Source: Burkholderia sp. Nafp2/4-1b (GTDB lineage Bacteria; Pseudomonadota; Gammaproteobacteria; Burkholderiales; Burkholderiaceae). From it: 64,000 nucleotides of DNA. The DNA lies in the NCBI RefSeq assembly GCF_003635165.1, contig NZ_ML058616.1, positions 186,001 to 250,000 of the forward strand, read 5' to 3'. Positions 8,124-16,249 of this stretch are shown here, piece after piece. The notes beneath the pieces were generated by a model, which did not search any database, had not been told where the DNA came from, and saw only the letters and a list, made by a program, of their open reading frames with translations. Position 1 is the first letter of the stretch. Every line of letters starts with the position of its first letter. Both the position numbers and the translations under genes were made by a program.

Positions 8124-10244
8124 ATGACGTCATCCAGCCGCCGCCGTTTCCTGCATACCGTCGCGCAATCCGCAGGCGCGGCCGTCGCGCTCAACGCGTT
8201 TCCCGAATCGATCCGCCGCGCGCTCGCGATTCCGGCCGCACGCGGCACGGGCACGATCCGCGATGTCCAGCACATCGTCGTGTTCATGCAGGAGAACCGC
8301 TCGTTCGACCATTACTTCGGACACCTGCGCGGCGTGCGCGGCTATAACGACCGCTTCCCGATTCCGCTGCCGAACGGCAAGCCGGTGTGGTACCAGCCGT
8401 CGAAGGAAGATCCGACGAAACCCGTGCTGCCGTTCCGGCTCGACACGAAGACGACCAGCGCGCAGTGTCTCGGCGCGCTCGACCACTCGTGGGCGAAGAC
8501 CCACGCGGCGATCGACGGCGGTCGCTACGACCAGTGGCCGGCGAACAAGACCGACATGACGATGGGCTATCACGTGCGCGAGGACATCCCGTTCCACTAC
8601 GCGCTCGCCGATGCGTTCACCGTGTGCGACAACTATTTCTGCTCGCTGCCGGGGCCGACGCACCCGAACCGTTCGTACCTGATGACCGGGACGGTCGACC
8701 CGACCGGCAAGTTCGGCGGCCCGCTGCTCGACAACGCCGACTACGTCGACGGCGACCTGCCGCCCGCGTATCAGCTGCTGTCGTGGACGACCTTCCCCGA
8801 ACGCCTCGAGGCGCACGGCGTGTCGTGGCAGATCTACCAGCAGGGCCTGACGTGGGCCGACCCGTACAACGGCAACTACGGCACGAACATCCTGCAGAAC
8901 TTCACGAACTTCATCAATGCGAAGCCGGGCTCGTCGCTGTACCAGCGCGCGCAGACGGTGCGCACGCTCGACAACCTGAAGGACGATGTGATCAACGACC
9001 GGCTGCCGCAGGTGTCGTGGCTGCTGCCGCCCGCTGCGTTCTCCGAGCATCCGAAATACACGCCCGCGTACGGCGCGAACTACACGTCGCAGATCCTCGA
9101 TGCGCTGACGGCGAATCCGGACGTCTGGGCGAAGACGGTGCTGTTCATCATGTACGACGAAAACGACGGCTTCTTCGATCACGTCGTGCCGCCGCAGCCG
9201 CCGACGTCGGCCGCGCAAGGCGCGTCGACCGTGACGACCGACGGCGAGCTGCACACGGTCGTGAACCCCGGCCGCGGCGGCAGCTACACGGCCGACGGGC
9301 TGCCGTACGGCCTCGGGCCGCGTGTGCCGATGACGGTCGTGTCGCCGTGGTCAAAGGGCGGCTTCGTGTGCTCGCAGGTGTTCGACCACACGTCGGTGAT
9401 CCGCTTCATCGGCGAACGCTTCGGCGTCGACGAGCCGAACATCACGCCGTGGCGCCGGACCGTCTGCGGCGACCTCACCGCCGCGTTCGACTTCCGTTCG
9501 TCCGATGCGACGTTCCCGACGCTGCCCGATACGAGCCAGTACCGCACGATCGCCGACCAGCAATGCACGTCGCAACCGGCGCCGAGCGTGCCCGCGACGC
9601 CGTCGCCGATCGACCCGCAGGAACCCGGCGTGCGGCCGGCGCGCGCGCTGCCTTACGAGCTGCACGTGAACGCGAGCCTCTACGGCGGCAACACGCTGCG
9701 CGTCGAATTCGCGAACCGCGGCAACCAGGGCGCGCACTTCCAGGTGTATGCGGCGAACCGCACCGACGGCCCGTGGCGCTACACGGTCGGCGCACGCCGC
9801 GTGCTGCACGCGGACTTCGACCTGACGGAAACGAACGGCGTCTATGCGTTCTCGGTGTACGGCCCGAACGGCTTCGTGCGGATGTTCGCGGGCAACGTGT
9901 CGGCCGCGACCGCGCGCCGTCGCAACCAGGCGCAGCCGGAAGTGAAGGCCGGCTACGACATCGCGAACGGCAACCTGTACCTGAAGCTGCGCAACCATGG
10001 CGCGGGCCATGTGACGCTGACGCTGACCGACAACGCGTACGGCACGCCCGCGCGCCAGCTGACGCTGCACGGCGGCGACGAGCGCGTCGAGCAATGGGCG
10101 CTCGCGTCGAGCCATCACTGGTATGACGTCACGGTGAGCGACGGCGCGAACGGCACGTTCTCGCGCCGCTTCGCGGGCCACGTCGAGAATGGCCGGCCGA
10201 GCTACTCGGATCCGGCCGCGGTGCGGCCCGTGTCCGCGTCGTAA
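8124..10244 (+). CDS. plcN: Phospholipase C, phosphocholine-preferring, Tat-exported
   Basis: A 706-residue member of the PlcH/PlcN/AcpA superfamily, which hydrolyses phosphatidylcholine and related lipids. A twin-arginine signal (SRRRFLHTV) starts the protein. The metal and catalytic elements are VFMQENRSFDHYFG near residue 55, SLPGPTHPNRSY near residue 175 (with the likely nucleophilic threonine in GPT) and MYDENDGFFDHV near residue 345. Two C-terminal DUF756-type beta domains occupy about 510-690. The length fits the family. The Tat signal indicates folding before export. It probably acts outside the cell in phosphate or choline acquisition or host interaction. The choice between plcN and plcH is uncertain. 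Confidence 0.9.
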   Translation: MTSSSRRRFLHTVAQSAGAAVALNAFPESIRRALAIPAARGTGTIRDVQHIVVFMQENRSFDHYFGHLRGVRGYNDRFPIPLPNGKPVWYQPSKEDPTKPVLPFRLDTKTTSAQCLGALDHSWAKTHAAIDGGRYDQWPANKTDMTMGYHVREDIPFHYALADAFTVCDNYFCSLPGPTHPNRSYLMTGTVDPTGKFGGPLLDNADYVDGDLPPAYQLLSWTTFPERLEAHGVSWQIYQQGLTWADPYNGNYGTNILQNFTNFINAKPGSSLYQRAQTVRTLDNLKDDVINDRLPQVSWLLPPAAFSEHPKYTPAYGANYTSQILDALTANPDVWAKTVLFIMYDENDGFFDHVVPPQPPTSAAQGASTVTTDGELHTVVNPGRGGSYTADGLPYGLGPRVPMTVVSPWSKGGFVCSQVFDHTSVIRFIGERFGVDEPNITPWRRTVCGDLTAAFDFRSSDATFPTLPDTSQYRTIADQQCTSQPAPSVPATPSPIDPQEPGVRPARALPYELHVNASLYGGNTLRVEFANRGNQGAHFQVYAANRTDGPWRYTVGARRVLHADFDLTETNGVYAFSVYGPNGFVRMFAGNVSAATARRRNQAQPEVKAGYDIANGNLYLKLRNHGAGHVTLTLTDNAYGTPARQLTLHGGDERVEQWALASSHHWYDVTVSDGANGTFSRRFAGHVENGRPSYSDPAAVRPVSAS

Positions 10245-10313
10245 GGGTAACCGCGGGTAGCGGCACGGCGTTGCGCGGCAGCGGCCGCGCGGCGCGTGCC
10301 CGTGAGTGTCAGG

Positions 10314-10937
10314 TCAGATCGCGTGCGCGAGCGCGCGGTCGACGAGCGCGGCGTCGAAGCCGTCGTCCGCTTCGCGAAAGCGCAGCGGTGCCGCGCAATG
10401 CACCAGTGTGTCGATGAAGTACTTCGCGCGCGGCCACGGCCCGTAGCCGGCCGCGGTGTTGATGTGCCCGGCATCGCCGAGGTTCACGAACGCGCTGCCG
10501 AGCCGCTGCGCGAGCGTGCGCGCATCGGCGAGCGGCATCCACGGGTCGGTTTCGCTGCCGATCACGATCGACGGCACCGCGAGCCGGCGCGCATCGAAGG
10601 GCCCGGCGAACGTGAATTTCGTCGGGCTGGCCGGCGCGACGAGCAGCACGCCCGCGACATCGGCCACCTGCGGCCATTGCGCGAGCGCATGCGCGGCCGC
10701 GAGGCAGCCGAAGCTGTGCGCGGCCAGCACGAACGGGCCGCGCTCGCGCTCGAGCAGTGCGCGCACGGACTGCGCCCAGCCGGCGAGATCGGGGGCGTCC
10801 CAGTCGGCCTGCTCGACCCGCAGCGAACGCGGGAACTGCCGCTCGAGCCAGGTCTGCCAGTGGGCGCCTTCGCTGCCGTGCAGGCCCGGAACCGTCACGA
10901 GCCGCGGCGGCCACGCCGATTTGCTGCATGCGCGCAT
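10314..10937 (-). CDS. Serine hydrolase of the RBBP9/YdeN family
   Basis: This 207-residue alpha/beta hydrolase begins with a VTVPGLHGSEGAHWQTWL segment characteristic of the RBBP9/YdeN group. The nucleophile elbow is AAHSFGCLA, with serine near residue 84. The acid is in the ETDPWMP segment and the histidine in AGHINTAAG. It should be a cytoplasmic esterase or peptidase-like hydrolase of unknown substrate. The start at 10937 was chosen because a GAGG site sits about six bases upstream; the longer open frame to 11006 is basic and unlike the family. It is divergent from the VOC gene, with a repeat-rich region between. Confidence 0.85.
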   Translation of the reverse strand: MRACSKSAWPPRLVTVPGLHGSEGAHWQTWLERQFPRSLRVEQADWDAPDLAGWAQSVRALLERERGPFVLAAHSFGCLAAAHALAQWPQVADVAGVLLVAPASPTKFTFAGPFDARRLAVPSIVIGSETDPWMPLADARTLAQRLGSAFVNLGDAGHINTAAGYGPWPRAKYFIDTLVHCAAPLRFREADDGFDAALVDRALAHAI

Positions 10938-11065
10938 GATTGCCCTCGCTTGCTTTGCTTGGAGACGAGCTCGATTGTGGCGCGCGGCGCACGGCGGCCG
11001 AACCAATATTTTGTGCTTTGCTTTTGCGGGGGGACGGCCACCGGGGACGGCCGGCCGTGTCGCTT

Positions 11066-11200
11066 GCGCCGCTTGTGCCGCTTGTGCCGTCCGAGCCCTT
11101 CGTGTCCTTCATGCCCCTCGTGCCGCCCGTGCCAACCGTGCCAACCGCGCCAACCGCGCCAACCGTGCCAACCGCGCCAACCGCGCCAACCGTGCCGGCC
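11066..11200. repeat. 9-bp tandem repeat tract, about 15 units
   Basis: From 11066 the sequence keeps a strict 9-base period. The core (11129-11191) is seven nearly identical units, GTGCCAACC or GCGCCAACC. The flanking units (GTGCCGCTT, GTGTCCTTC and similar) are diverged but stay in register. The period keeps reading frames open on both strands: one plus frame reads as Pro-Thr/Val/Ala triplets in phase with the VOC gene, and one minus frame reads as collagen-like Gly-X-Y. There is no ribosome-binding site, so I treat it as intergenic. It lies between the divergent hydrolase and VOC promoters and is likely to vary in copy number. Confidence 0.85.
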
Positions 11201-11281
11201 GCTCGGGCGCCCCAACCGCCCCGCGGCGGCGCAACCCGCCGCGAAACCGTAGAATGTTGGCTTCCCGCTTGCCATGCATCG

Positions 11282-11314
11282 GATCGAACCGGCCGCCGCC
11301 GGGCCGGTTCGATC
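11282..11314 (+). promoter_or_regulatory. Perfect 13-bp hairpin immediately before the VOC ribosome-binding site
   Basis: Arms GATCGAACCGGCC (11282-11294) and GGCCGGTTCGATC (11302-11314) are exact inverted copies around a 7-base loop. The AGGAGA ribosome-binding site of the VOC gene starts three bases after the stem. No T-run follows, so it is not a standard terminator. A 5' UTR hairpin influencing translation or a protein-binding dyad are both possible. Confidence 0.65.
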
Positions 11315-11329
11315 GACAGGAGACGCCCG

Positions 11330-11767
11330 ATGTCCGCTACGCCCGCCGGCGCGCTGCGCCCGTTCCATCTCGCCTTCCCCGTGTCGAGCCTTATCGACGC
11401 GCGCGCGTTCTACGGCGGCCTGCTCGGCTGCCCCGAAGGCCGCAGCTCCGACCACTGGGTCGACTTCGACTTCTTCGGCCACCAGCTCGTCGCGCACCTC
11501 GCGCCGGACGAAACCGGCAAAAGCGCGGTCAACCCGGTCGACGGCGACGACGTGCCCGTGCGCCATTTCGGCGTCGTGCTGTCGATGGACGAATGGCACG
11601 CACTCGCCGACAAGCTGAAGGCCGCGAACACGCGCTTCGTGATCGAGCCGCACATCCGCTTCAAGGGCGAGGTCGGCGAACAGGCGACGATGTTCTTCCT
11701 CGATCCGTGCGGCAACGCGCTGGAATTCAAGGCATTCGCCGACATCGGCCAGCTGTTCGCGAAGTAA
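11330..11767 (+). CDS. VOC-family (glyoxalase/dioxygenase superfamily) protein
   Basis: A 145-residue single-module VOC protein. It opens with [23 protein letters not shown], the first beta-alpha-beta unit with a metal-ligand histidine, and ends with [16 protein letters not shown], carrying the glutamate ligand. The length suits a dimeric extradiol-dioxygenase-like or lactoylglutathione-lyase-like protein; the reaction is not determined. An AGGAGA site precedes ATG 11330. It starts an apparent operon, with the 2-hydroxyacid dehydrogenase four bases downstream. An upstream in-frame extension through the 9-bp repeat is open but has only a TTG start, and I reject it. Confidence 0.85.
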   Translation: MSATPAGALRPFHLAFPVSSLIDARAFYGGLLGCPEGRSSDHWVDFDFFGHQLVAHLAPDETGKSAVNPVDGDDVPVRHFGVVLSMDEWHALADKLKAANTRFVIEPHIRFKGEVGEQATMFFLDPCGNALEFKAFADIGQLFAK

Positions 11768-11771
11768 GCGC

Positions 11772-12713
11772 ATGAAGATCCTGTTCTACTCGCCGCACCA
11801 GGAAGCCGACGCATGGCGCGACGCGATCGCGCAGGCGCTGCCCGACGCCGAGCTGCGCGCGTGGCAGCCGGGCGACACGGCCCCCGCCGACTACGCGCTC
11901 GTGTGGCGCGCGCCGCGCGAGCTGTTCGCGCCGCGCGACGGCCTGCGCGCGATCTTCAACCTCGGCGCGGGCGTCGACGCGCTGCTGGCGCTCGATCGCG
12001 CGCATCCGGGCACGCTGCCGCGCGACGTGCCGCTGGTGCGCCTCGAGGATTCGGGCATGGCGCAGCAGATGATCGAATACGTGACGCACGCGGTGCTGCG
12101 CTACCTGCGCCGCTTCGACGAATACGAAGCGCTGCAGCGCGAGCGCCGCTGGCAAGCGCTCGAACCGCATCCGCGCGCGCGCTTCACCGTGGCCGTGCTC
12201 GGCCTGGGCGTGCTCGGCGCGCAGGTCGCGCAGGCGCTCGCGGCGCTCGGCCTGCCGGTACGCGGCTACAGCCGCAGCCCGAAGCAGCTGGACGGGATCG
12301 AGACGTTCGCCGGCGACGGCGCGTTCGATGCATGCATCGACGGCGCGAAGGTGCTCGTCAACCTGCTGCCGAGCACGCGCGATACCGACGGGATCCTGTC
12401 GGCACGCACCTTCGCGAAGCTCGCGCCGGGCGCCTACGTGGTGAACGTCGCGCGCGGCGCGCATCTCGTCGAAGCCGACCTGCTCGACGCGCTCGCGAGC
12501 GGCCAGGTCGCCGCCGCGACGCTCGATGTGTTCCAGCACGAGCCGCTGCCGGTCGACCACCCGTTCTGGCACGCGCCGCGCATCACGATCACGCCGCACA
12601 GTTCGGCCGAGACGCTGCGCGACGAAGCCGTCGAGCAGATCGCCGGCAAGATCCGCGCGTTGGAGCGCGGCGAGCGCGTCAGCGGCATCGTCGACTACGC
12701 GCGCGGCTACTGA
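11772..12713 (+). CDS. ghrA: Glyoxylate/hydroxypyruvate reductase A-type 2-hydroxyacid dehydrogenase
   Basis: A 313-residue D-isomer-specific 2-hydroxyacid dehydrogenase of the GhrA (YcdW) group. The NAD(P)-binding fold has VLGLGVLGAQVAQAL near residue 142 and SRSPKQ after the second strand. The catalytic arginine lies in NVARGAHL, the glutamate in the VFQHEPLP region and the histidine in ITPHSSAET. It reduces glyoxylate and hydroxypyruvate in the cytoplasm; exact substrate preference is inferred. The start lies four bases after the VOC stop, and the gene is followed 29 bases later by HMG-CoA lyase, so the three are probably one transcript. Confidence 0.88.
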   Translation: MKILFYSPHQEADAWRDAIAQALPDAELRAWQPGDTAPADYALVWRAPRELFAPRDGLRAIFNLGAGVDALLALDRAHPGTLPRDVPLVRLEDSGMAQQMIEYVTHAVLRYLRRFDEYEALQRERRWQALEPHPRARFTVAVLGLGVLGAQVAQALAALGLPVRGYSRSPKQLDGIETFAGDGAFDACIDGAKVLVNLLPSTRDTDGILSARTFAKLAPGAYVVNVARGAHLVEADLLDALASGQVAAATLDVFQHEPLPVDHPFWHAPRITITPHSSAETLRDEAVEQIAGKIRALERGERVSGIVDYARGY

Positions 12714-12742
12714 ATTCCGCCTACACAAAACCGGAGACAACC

Positions 12743-13675
12743 ATGACGTTCCCCACCGCCGTCAAGATCGTCGAAGTCGGCCCGCGCGACGGCCTGCAGA
12801 ACGAAAAGACCTTCGTGCCGACCGACGTGAAGATCGCGCTCGTCGATCGTCTGTCGCGCGCCGGCTTCCGCAACATCGAGGCCGCGTCGTTCGTGTCGCC
12901 GAAATGGGTGCCGCAGATGGCCGACGGCGCCGACGTGATGGCCGGCATCGAGCGGCGCGCGGGCACCGTGTATTCGGTGCTCACGCCGAACCTGAAGGGC
13001 TTCGAGAACGCACTGGCCGCCCGCGCGGACGAAGTCGTGATCTTCGGCGCGGCGAGCGAGGCGTTCTCGCAACGGAACATCAACTGCAGCATCGCGGAAA
13101 GCATCGCGCGCTTCGAGCCGGTCGCGAAGGCGGCGAAGGATGCCGGCGTGCGATTGCGCGGCAGCGTGTCGTGCACGCTCGGCTGCCCGTACCAGGGTGA
13201 AGTGCCGGTCGCGTCGGTGGTCGACGTCGTCGAGCGCTTCGCCGCGCTCGGCTGCGACGAGATCGACATCGCCGACACGATCGGCGTCGGCACGCCGAAG
13301 CGCACGCGCGAAGTGCTGTCGGCCGTCACGCGCGTGTTCCCGCGCGAACGGCTGTCGGGGCACTTCCACGACACCTACGGCCAGGCGCTCGCGAACATCT
13401 ACGCGGCGCTGTTCGAAGGGATCGAGATCTTCCATGCGTCGGTGGCCGGCCTCGGCGGCTGCCCGTACGCGAAGGGCGCGACCGGCAACGTCGCGACCGA
13501 GGACGTGCTGTACCTGATGCAGGGCCTCGGCATCGACACCGGCATCGATCTTGAGCAGGTGGTCGCCGCCGGCGACTTCATCTCGAACGCGATCGGCCGC
13601 GCGAACGTGTCGCGCGCCGGTCGTGCACTGCTCGCCAAGGCGCAGAGCGCGGCCGACGCGCCGAACTGCGTCTGA
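12743..13675 (+). CDS. mvaB: Hydroxymethylglutaryl-CoA lyase
   Basis: A 310-residue HMGL-like TIM-barrel enzyme that cleaves HMG-CoA to acetoacetate and acetyl-CoA, the last step of leucine degradation. The signature EVGPRDGLQNE is at residues 8-18, the metal-binding histidines are in SGHFHDTYGQ, and the catalytic cysteine loop is GLGGCPYAKGATGN near residue 235. A CCGGAGA site precedes the ATG. In many Burkholderia the leucine genes sit in a liu cluster; here the gene stands in a mixed operon without liuA-D, so a separate paralogue may exist elsewhere in the genome. Confidence 0.93.
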   Translation: MTFPTAVKIVEVGPRDGLQNEKTFVPTDVKIALVDRLSRAGFRNIEAASFVSPKWVPQMADGADVMAGIERRAGTVYSVLTPNLKGFENALAARADEVVIFGAASEAFSQRNINCSIAESIARFEPVAKAAKDAGVRLRGSVSCTLGCPYQGEVPVASVVDVVERFAALGCDEIDIADTIGVGTPKRTREVLSAVTRVFPRERLSGHFHDTYGQALANIYAALFEGIEIFHASVAGLGGCPYAKGATGNVATEDVLYLMQGLGIDTGIDLEQVVAAGDFISNAIGRANVSRAGRALLAKAQSAADAPNCV

Positions 13676-13696
13676 CCTGACTTTCACGGATCGCCC

Positions 13697-14203
13697 ATGA
13701 CGACACCCACTTCCTTCGAATCCCTTCCCGATTCCGCGCGACGCGTCGCGCTGCTGCTGCGCGAGCGCGGGCATGCGAACGGCATCGTGATGCTCGCCGA
13801 AACCGGCAAGACCTCCGCCGAGGCTGCGGCCGGGCTCGGCTGCTCGGTCGCGCAGATCGCGAAGTCGATCCTGTTTCGCCGCGAATCGGACGGCGTGCCG
13901 GTGCTCGTCGTCGCGAGCGGCGTGAACCGCGTCGACGAGAAGAAGGTCGCCGCTCAAGTCGGCGCGGTCGGCCGCGCCGATGCGAAATTCGTGCGCGACA
14001 ACACCGGCTACGCGATCGGCGGCGTCTGCCCGATCGGCCATCTCGTCGAGCCGGTCACGCTGATCGACGCCGACCTGCTCGAGCTGGACAGCCTGTGGGC
14101 GGCCGCCGGCCATCCGCACGCGGTGTTCAACCTGTCGCCGCAGGAACTCGTGTCGCTGACGCGCGCGCCGGTCGTCGACGTCGCGCTGCGCAACGACGCA
14201 TGA
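13697..14203 (+). CDS. YbaK/EbsC-family aminoacyl-tRNA deacylase
   Basis: A 168-residue protein of the YbaK/ProX editing-domain family, which hydrolyses mischarged aminoacyl-tRNA such as Cys-tRNA(Pro). Recognisable elements are SVAQIAKSILF near residue 52, SGVNRVDEKKV near residue 75 and the GYAIGGVCPIGH loop near residue 102, which lines the active site. It acts in the cytoplasm alongside translation. Its stop overlaps the start of the DUF1289 gene in an ATGA, so translation is probably coupled. Substrate specificity within the family is not resolved. Confidence 0.87.
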   Translation: MTTPTSFESLPDSARRVALLLRERGHANGIVMLAETGKTSAEAAAGLGCSVAQIAKSILFRRESDGVPVLVVASGVNRVDEKKVAAQVGAVGRADAKFVRDNTGYAIGGVCPIGHLVEPVTLIDADLLELDSLWAAAGHPHAVFNLSPQELVSLTRAPVVDVALRNDA

Positions 14204-14406
14204 GCGACGTGCCCGTCATGGTCGGCACGGTCGCATCGCCGTGCACCGACGTCTGCAGGATCGATCCGCGCACCGACTGGTGCGCGGGCTGCCTGCGCAC
14301 GCGCGACGAAATCAAGGGATGGCGTGCGTCGGACGACGACGCGAGGCGCTTGCTGCTCGCGCGGCTCGACGCGCGAAGGCGCCTGCTCGCCAGGAGCGGC
14401 GCATAA
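14200..14406 (+). CDS. DUF1289 small cysteine-motif protein
   Basis: A 68-residue protein with four cysteines in a compact motif (SPCTDVCRID, then WCAGCLRTRDEI), the hallmark of DUF1289. The pattern suggests a small metal- or cluster-binding domain. The rest is a basic helix rich in Arg and Leu. It overlaps the deacylase stop by four bases and is the last gene of the VOC-ghrA-mvaB-ybaK unit. The function of the family is not established. Confidence 0.85.
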   Translation: MSDVPVMVGTVASPCTDVCRIDPRTDWCAGCLRTRDEIKGWRASDDDARRLLLARLDARRRLLARSGA

Positions 14407-14440
14407 AAAAATGCCGTTCGGCCTGTCTGGCGAACGGCAT
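14405..14440 (-). terminator. Rho-independent terminator, minus strand
   Basis: Arms ATGCCGTTCG (14411-14420) and CGAACGGCAT (14431-14440) form a 10-bp stem. On the minus strand it is followed by seven T residues (the A-run at 14405-14411). It suits the end of the EamA transcript, about 210 bases past that stop codon. The plus strand has no T-run. Confidence 0.8.
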
Positions 14441-14653
14441 GAGATCGGAATCCTGTGAACGTGATCAACGTCACAGCCCGAATCATACGAGCGACGCCGC
14501 AGCGTCGCATCGGGTGTTTCCCTACAACTTCTTACAGCGTTTTTCACGCGCAATCCGCGTGCCCGGCAGCCGCACCCGAGAGGCGTCGGCAGCGGGCGAT
14601 CGCGGCCAGCCGTAGCGGTGAACCGTAGCGGCGAGCCAACTCAAACGACCGTT

Positions 14654-15559
14654 TCAGTTGCCGGCCGCCGCGCGACGCGCGGGCACGATGCGCCAGCCGA
14701 GGTTCACGCCGGCCGCGGCGAGCAGGATCAGCAGCGCGCCGAGCACTTGCGTCCACGCGAGCGTCTGCCCGAACGCGACACGATCGACGATGATCGCGAC
14801 GACCGGATAGACGAACGACAGCGCGCCCGTCATCGCGACCGGCAGCTTCTGGATCGCGCCATACAGCAGCACATACATCAGACCCGTATTGACGACGCCG
14901 AGCACGACCAGATCGAGCCACTGCGCGGCCGTCGCGGGCAACGTGTCGAAGTGCGCGAACGGCGCGATCAGCACGATGCCGAGCCCGGCCTGAAGCAGCG
15001 CGAGCAGATGCGGCGGCGTACCCTTCAGATGCTTCGTGACGATCGACGACACCGCGTACAGGAACGCCGCGCCGAGCGACAGCGCGACGCCTTCGAGATA
15101 TTCGCCCGGCACCGCGAGCACGGCCGGCTCGACGCGCACCACGCACACGAGCCCGACGAATGCCAGTGCCAGCCACGCGATCGTCGATGCGCTGATCCGT
15201 TCGCGGAACACGATCGCGCCCAGCGCGACCAGCATGAACGGCTGCGTGTTGTAGACGGCGGTCGCCATCGAGATCGACGCGCGCGAATACGCGGCAAACA
15301 GCAGCAGCCAGTTCGCGACGATCGCGACGCTGCCGAGCGTCGCGAGCGCGAGCATGCGCGGCGAGAACAGCGCGCGGCGCAGGAAGCCGAGCGCCGCGCA
15401 GACGATCGCGAGCGTCGCGGCGCCGAACAGGCAGCGGAAGAACACGACGTTGGTGAGCGGTTGCTGCGACGACATCACGAGCCAGCCGATCGTGCCGGAC
15501 ATCAACATCGCGACGACCATCTCGGCGGCGCCGCGGCGGATTTCGTTCGAGGCCATCAT
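14654..15559 (-). CDS. EamA/DMT-superfamily permease
   Basis: A 301-residue inner-membrane protein with about ten hydrophobic segments arranged as two EamA repeats (first about residues 10-140, second 150-290). Features such as SSQQPLTNVVFFRCLFGAA and NTGLMYVLLYGAIQKLPVAM are typical of drug/metabolite exporters of the RhaT/YdcZ type. The exported compound is unknown; amino acids or related metabolites are common for the group. Two adjacent ATG codons begin the gene (15559, 15556). It is divergent from an Lrp/AsnC regulator, a pairing common for amino acid exporters, so Lrp-type control is likely. Confidence 0.87.
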   Translation of the reverse strand: MMASNEIRRGAAEMVVAMLMSGTIGWLVMSSQQPLTNVVFFRCLFGAATLAIVCAALGFLRRALFSPRMLALATLGSVAIVANWLLLFAAYSRASISMATAVYNTQPFMLVALGAIVFRERISASTIAWLALAFVGLVCVVRVEPAVLAVPGEYLEGVALSLGAAFLYAVSSIVTKHLKGTPPHLLALLQAGLGIVLIAPFAHFDTLPATAAQWLDLVVLGVVNTGLMYVLLYGAIQKLPVAMTGALSFVYPVVAIIVDRVAFGQTLAWTQVLGALLILLAAAGVNLGWRIVPARRAAAGN

Positions 15560-15669
15560 GGACTCCGTTGGGCGAGAGAAGATGACTTCGATTCTAGGAA
15601 CTTGCTTTCCGCGTATCCACGACTAAACTGAAGCGAAACAATCGATTCACCTTCGAAACCAAAGCGATC

Positions 15670-16161
15670 ATGTCGAAACGCCTTTCTCCGCCTGCCGTCG
15701 CGTCGCTGGACGCGACCGACCGCGCGATCCTCGCGGCGCTCGCCGAGGATGCGCGCATCGCGACCAGCGAGCTGGCGCGGCAGATCGGGCTGTCGGCGCC
15801 CGCGACCGCCGACCGCGTGCGGCGGCTCGAGGCGCAGGGCGTGATCGCGGGCTTCACCGTCGAGCTCGACCCGCGTGCGCTCGGCTACACGCTGCAGGCG
15901 ATCGTCCGCGTGAAGCCGCTGCCGGGGCAGCTGCATCTCGTCGAGGAGGTGTTGCGGCGGATTCCGGAATTCGTCGAATGCGACAAGGTCACCGGCGAGG
16001 ACTGTTTCATCTGCCGGCTCTACCTGCGCACGATCGAGCACCTCGACGACATCCTGTCGAAGGTGACGGAGCGCGCGGAAACGAGCACGGCGATCGTGAA
16101 ATCGACGCCCGTGCCGCGCCGCCTGCCGCCGCTCGTCGAAGACGACGCCGCGCACCGCTGA
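15670..16161 (+). CDS. Lrp/AsnC-family transcriptional regulator
   Basis: A 163-residue protein with an N-terminal helix-turn-helix (LDATDRAILAALAEDARIAT, then GLSAPATADRVRRLEAQGVI) and a C-terminal RAM effector domain (VKPLPGQLHLVEEVLRR and following). Lrp-family proteins are oligomeric and sense amino acids. It is divergent from the EamA exporter 110 bases away and probably controls it. The RAM region contains three cysteines in the stretch VECDKVTGEDCFICRL, which is denser than usual; redox or metal sensing is a possibility without other support. Confidence 0.9.
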   Translation: MSKRLSPPAVASLDATDRAILAALAEDARIATSELARQIGLSAPATADRVRRLEAQGVIAGFTVELDPRALGYTLQAIVRVKPLPGQLHLVEEVLRRIPEFVECDKVTGEDCFICRLYLRTIEHLDDILSKVTERAETSTAIVKSTPVPRRLPPLVEDDAAHR

Positions 16162-16249
16162 GCGTCAAGCCGAGCGGCACGCAGCGGCCATCGCTGGCGG
16201 AACACACTACGCACACCGCGCCCGCGCACCCCGTCGCGACCGGCGCCGC

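Noticed and set aside
10940-11329. N-terminal extension of the VOC protein through the 9-bp repeat
   Set aside because: Only a TTG start without a ribosome-binding site, whereas ATG 11330 has AGGAGA correctly placed and matches the family length.
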